Positions 62,475-64,000 of a DNA stretch of 64,000 nt are shown one piece after another. Each line of letters begins with the position of its first letter. Position 1 is the first letter of the stretch. Below the pieces are notes generated by a model. The model did no database searches and was not told the origin of the DNA. It saw only the letters and a list, made by a program, of their open reading frames with translations. This DNA is from Trifolium pratense. Lineage: Eukaryota; Streptophyta; Magnoliopsida; Fabales; Fabaceae. The stretch is from contig NC_060060.1 in the NCBI RefSeq assembly GCF_020283565.1, positions 73,517,257 through 73,581,256 of the forward strand, read 5' to 3'. Both the position numbers and the translations under genes were made by a program.

Positions 62475-62691
62475 GACAGTTTGGATTTAGCTTATTTTTT
62501 AGCTTATTAAAATAGTTTATGCAAATAAATAAAGTTTTATGTTAATTTATAAGTTTTTATTAACAAAAATTGTATCTTTATGAGTCATTTTCTCATAAAC
62601 TATCTTGAAAAAATAATAATATTGCATAAAAGCTTATTTATTTGTATAAATTGTTTCGCATAAGCTCAAAAATAAGTTAATTCAAACGGAT
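62475..62691. mobile_element. Probable MITE with gtttgga.ttagcttattttt ends
   Basis: The left side (gtttggatttagcttatttt) and right side, on the opposite strand (gtttgaattaacttattttt), are inverted repeats about 215 bp apart, with internal cataaaagctt/aagcttattt words. The target duplication was not identified. Confidence 0.5.
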
Positions 62692-64000
62692 CATTTGTGT
62701 ATGGCCCTGCACTATTTTTTAATAATTTGAGAATATTTACTTAACGATTCATTTCTTTAAGATTGTTTACGGTTTATTTATGGTAAGCTGCCGTTTCTTG
62801 ATAATCTAAAAGTATTTATCACAATAACATACAATGTAACTAAATTTTCATACAGTACCCACAACTTTGTTATTGTTGAATAATGAGTAAACAGTCCCTT
62901 TCGTTAAAAGTGTCACTCGTCGTCACAGTAATCCTCAAATCAATGAAAAACATTTAAAAGTCTCTGAATCGAAACTCCATTAGTCAAAATCATCCCTAAG
63001 GTTATCTCTCCATTTATTTTAGGTGATGTGTCCCAAAGTTTGACTCATTGATCGACATGTGGCATTATTTTATTCAATTTTAAAAGCCACTTAAGCAAGG
63101 ACCAAATTGACACTCAAAATCAAATATTTATAAATAAAAAATACAATAAAATATTAGAAAAACTAAAAATTCAACCAAAATCAATAAACTCATCTCCAAT
63201 CTCTCTGGCCACAGTTCATCTATCAAAACATTAATTTTTTTAAAAAATAAAAACAAATTCATACAAAATCCCCCTCTCACCTTAAAATCTTCATGGGAAG
63301 CAAAAACCATTTTTCCAGATCTGAAGAAAAAAAGGAACACCATTTCCATTGTTATGCAAGAGGTGATTGTGTATCAAATCAACTCAATAAACTATTAATT
63401 CTACCAATTTTCTTAAATATTAACAAATAATTTTGTTCAGTTATCCAACCAACGTCTCATATTCACTATTTTTTACAAAACAAAGAAAAACGTTTCAACC
63501 AAACCATGAGGACGGAGCCTCTATCTTTCACTACGAATCTGGGCACAATCTGTGGTTGAAGGGAGATAGCTTCTGGGTCGTTGGATTCGAGTATAGATAG
63601 AACAACCACATGAAAGATGTTAATTGTTAACCGGAGAGGTAGTCGACAGTGATAGAAATGTCGATGATGGTGACCAGCTGGAGATAATGGAGGAGGTGTT
63701 GACACTCATTCACTTCAATCTCATTCTCTATCTCCTTCATTTATGATTTTTTTTTAGTGATGATGATGATGAAAGGAAGGGTTGGGTTTGAAGATGATGA
63801 AATAGTATTTCCATGTTGTTGTGCTGTTGTTAAATTTTTTTAGGGATAGATTTTGTTTTTCTAAGTTAGCAGATTCCAATTTTGAAGATGAGAATGATTT
63901 CCCTTCCAAATTTGAAGGTGAGAGATTTGAGCATGAGTTTGTTTAAGTTGTTATATTTAATTTATGTTTTCTTTTTTTAATTAATGTTTTTTGAACAAGT
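62692..64000. other. Intergenic, no gene recognised
   Basis: AT-rich spacer to the end of the window. Frames at 63128-63349 and 63466-63705 (- strand) are short and have no recognisable domain. The atgatgatgatga run near 63755-63770 is a short simple repeat. Confidence 0.35.

Overview
The window is nuclear DNA from a flowering plant, most likely a legume of the Medicago/Trifolium/Pisum group. The reasons are intron-rich plant genes with GT-AG introns, very AT-rich spacers full of small transposons, and repeat words I associate with that group. Species assignment is an inference.

Five protein genes look intact, all on the + strand. They are a type-A cytokinin response regulator (4049-6162, 5 exons), a short class-I formin (13423-16189, 2 exons), the immune regulator EDS1 (17118-20621, 3 exons), the mitochondrial Fe-S assembly factor IBA57 (23315-26240, 5 exons) and a PRP43-type DEAH-box splicing helicase (51327-55030, 7 exons). 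Every exon junction was checked for phase, and all five reading frames close at a natural stop. The genes are not functionally linked; this is an ordinary plant gene series separated by transposon-rich DNA.

Region by region: 1-3.1 kb holds a broken PIF/Harbinger element and a Mutator-like MITE. 3.1-6.2 kb is the response regulator. 6.9-12.1 kb is a transposon cluster with MITEs, one MITE inside another, a minus-strand Helitron carrying an LTR piece and a MITE, and a hAT-like element. 13.4-26.3 kb is the gene-rich part; between EDS1 and IBA57 lies a hAT element that has captured a piece of an mTERF gene. 26.6-51 kb has no intact gene. It holds Tourist, Mutator and hAT elements, minisatellites, a PPR relic, a 2.7-kb nested palindrome with a LINE insertion (44.3-47.1 kb), a duplicated exon-like block and a second Helitron ending just upstream of the helicase gene. 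56.2-61.0 kb is a complete-length Ty1/copia element on the - strand with matching target duplications but three nonsense codons. 61-64 kb holds a second copy of the hAT family seen at 37 kb, a MITE, and sequence I could not assign.

Many mobile elements could be bounded to the base by their target-site duplications. No tRNA or rRNA gene and no CRISPR array was found. I did not find a convincing undescribed biochemical system. The most unusual items are the nested palindrome, the gene-capturing hAT element, and the young copia copy whose three stops are all C-to-T or G-to-A type.
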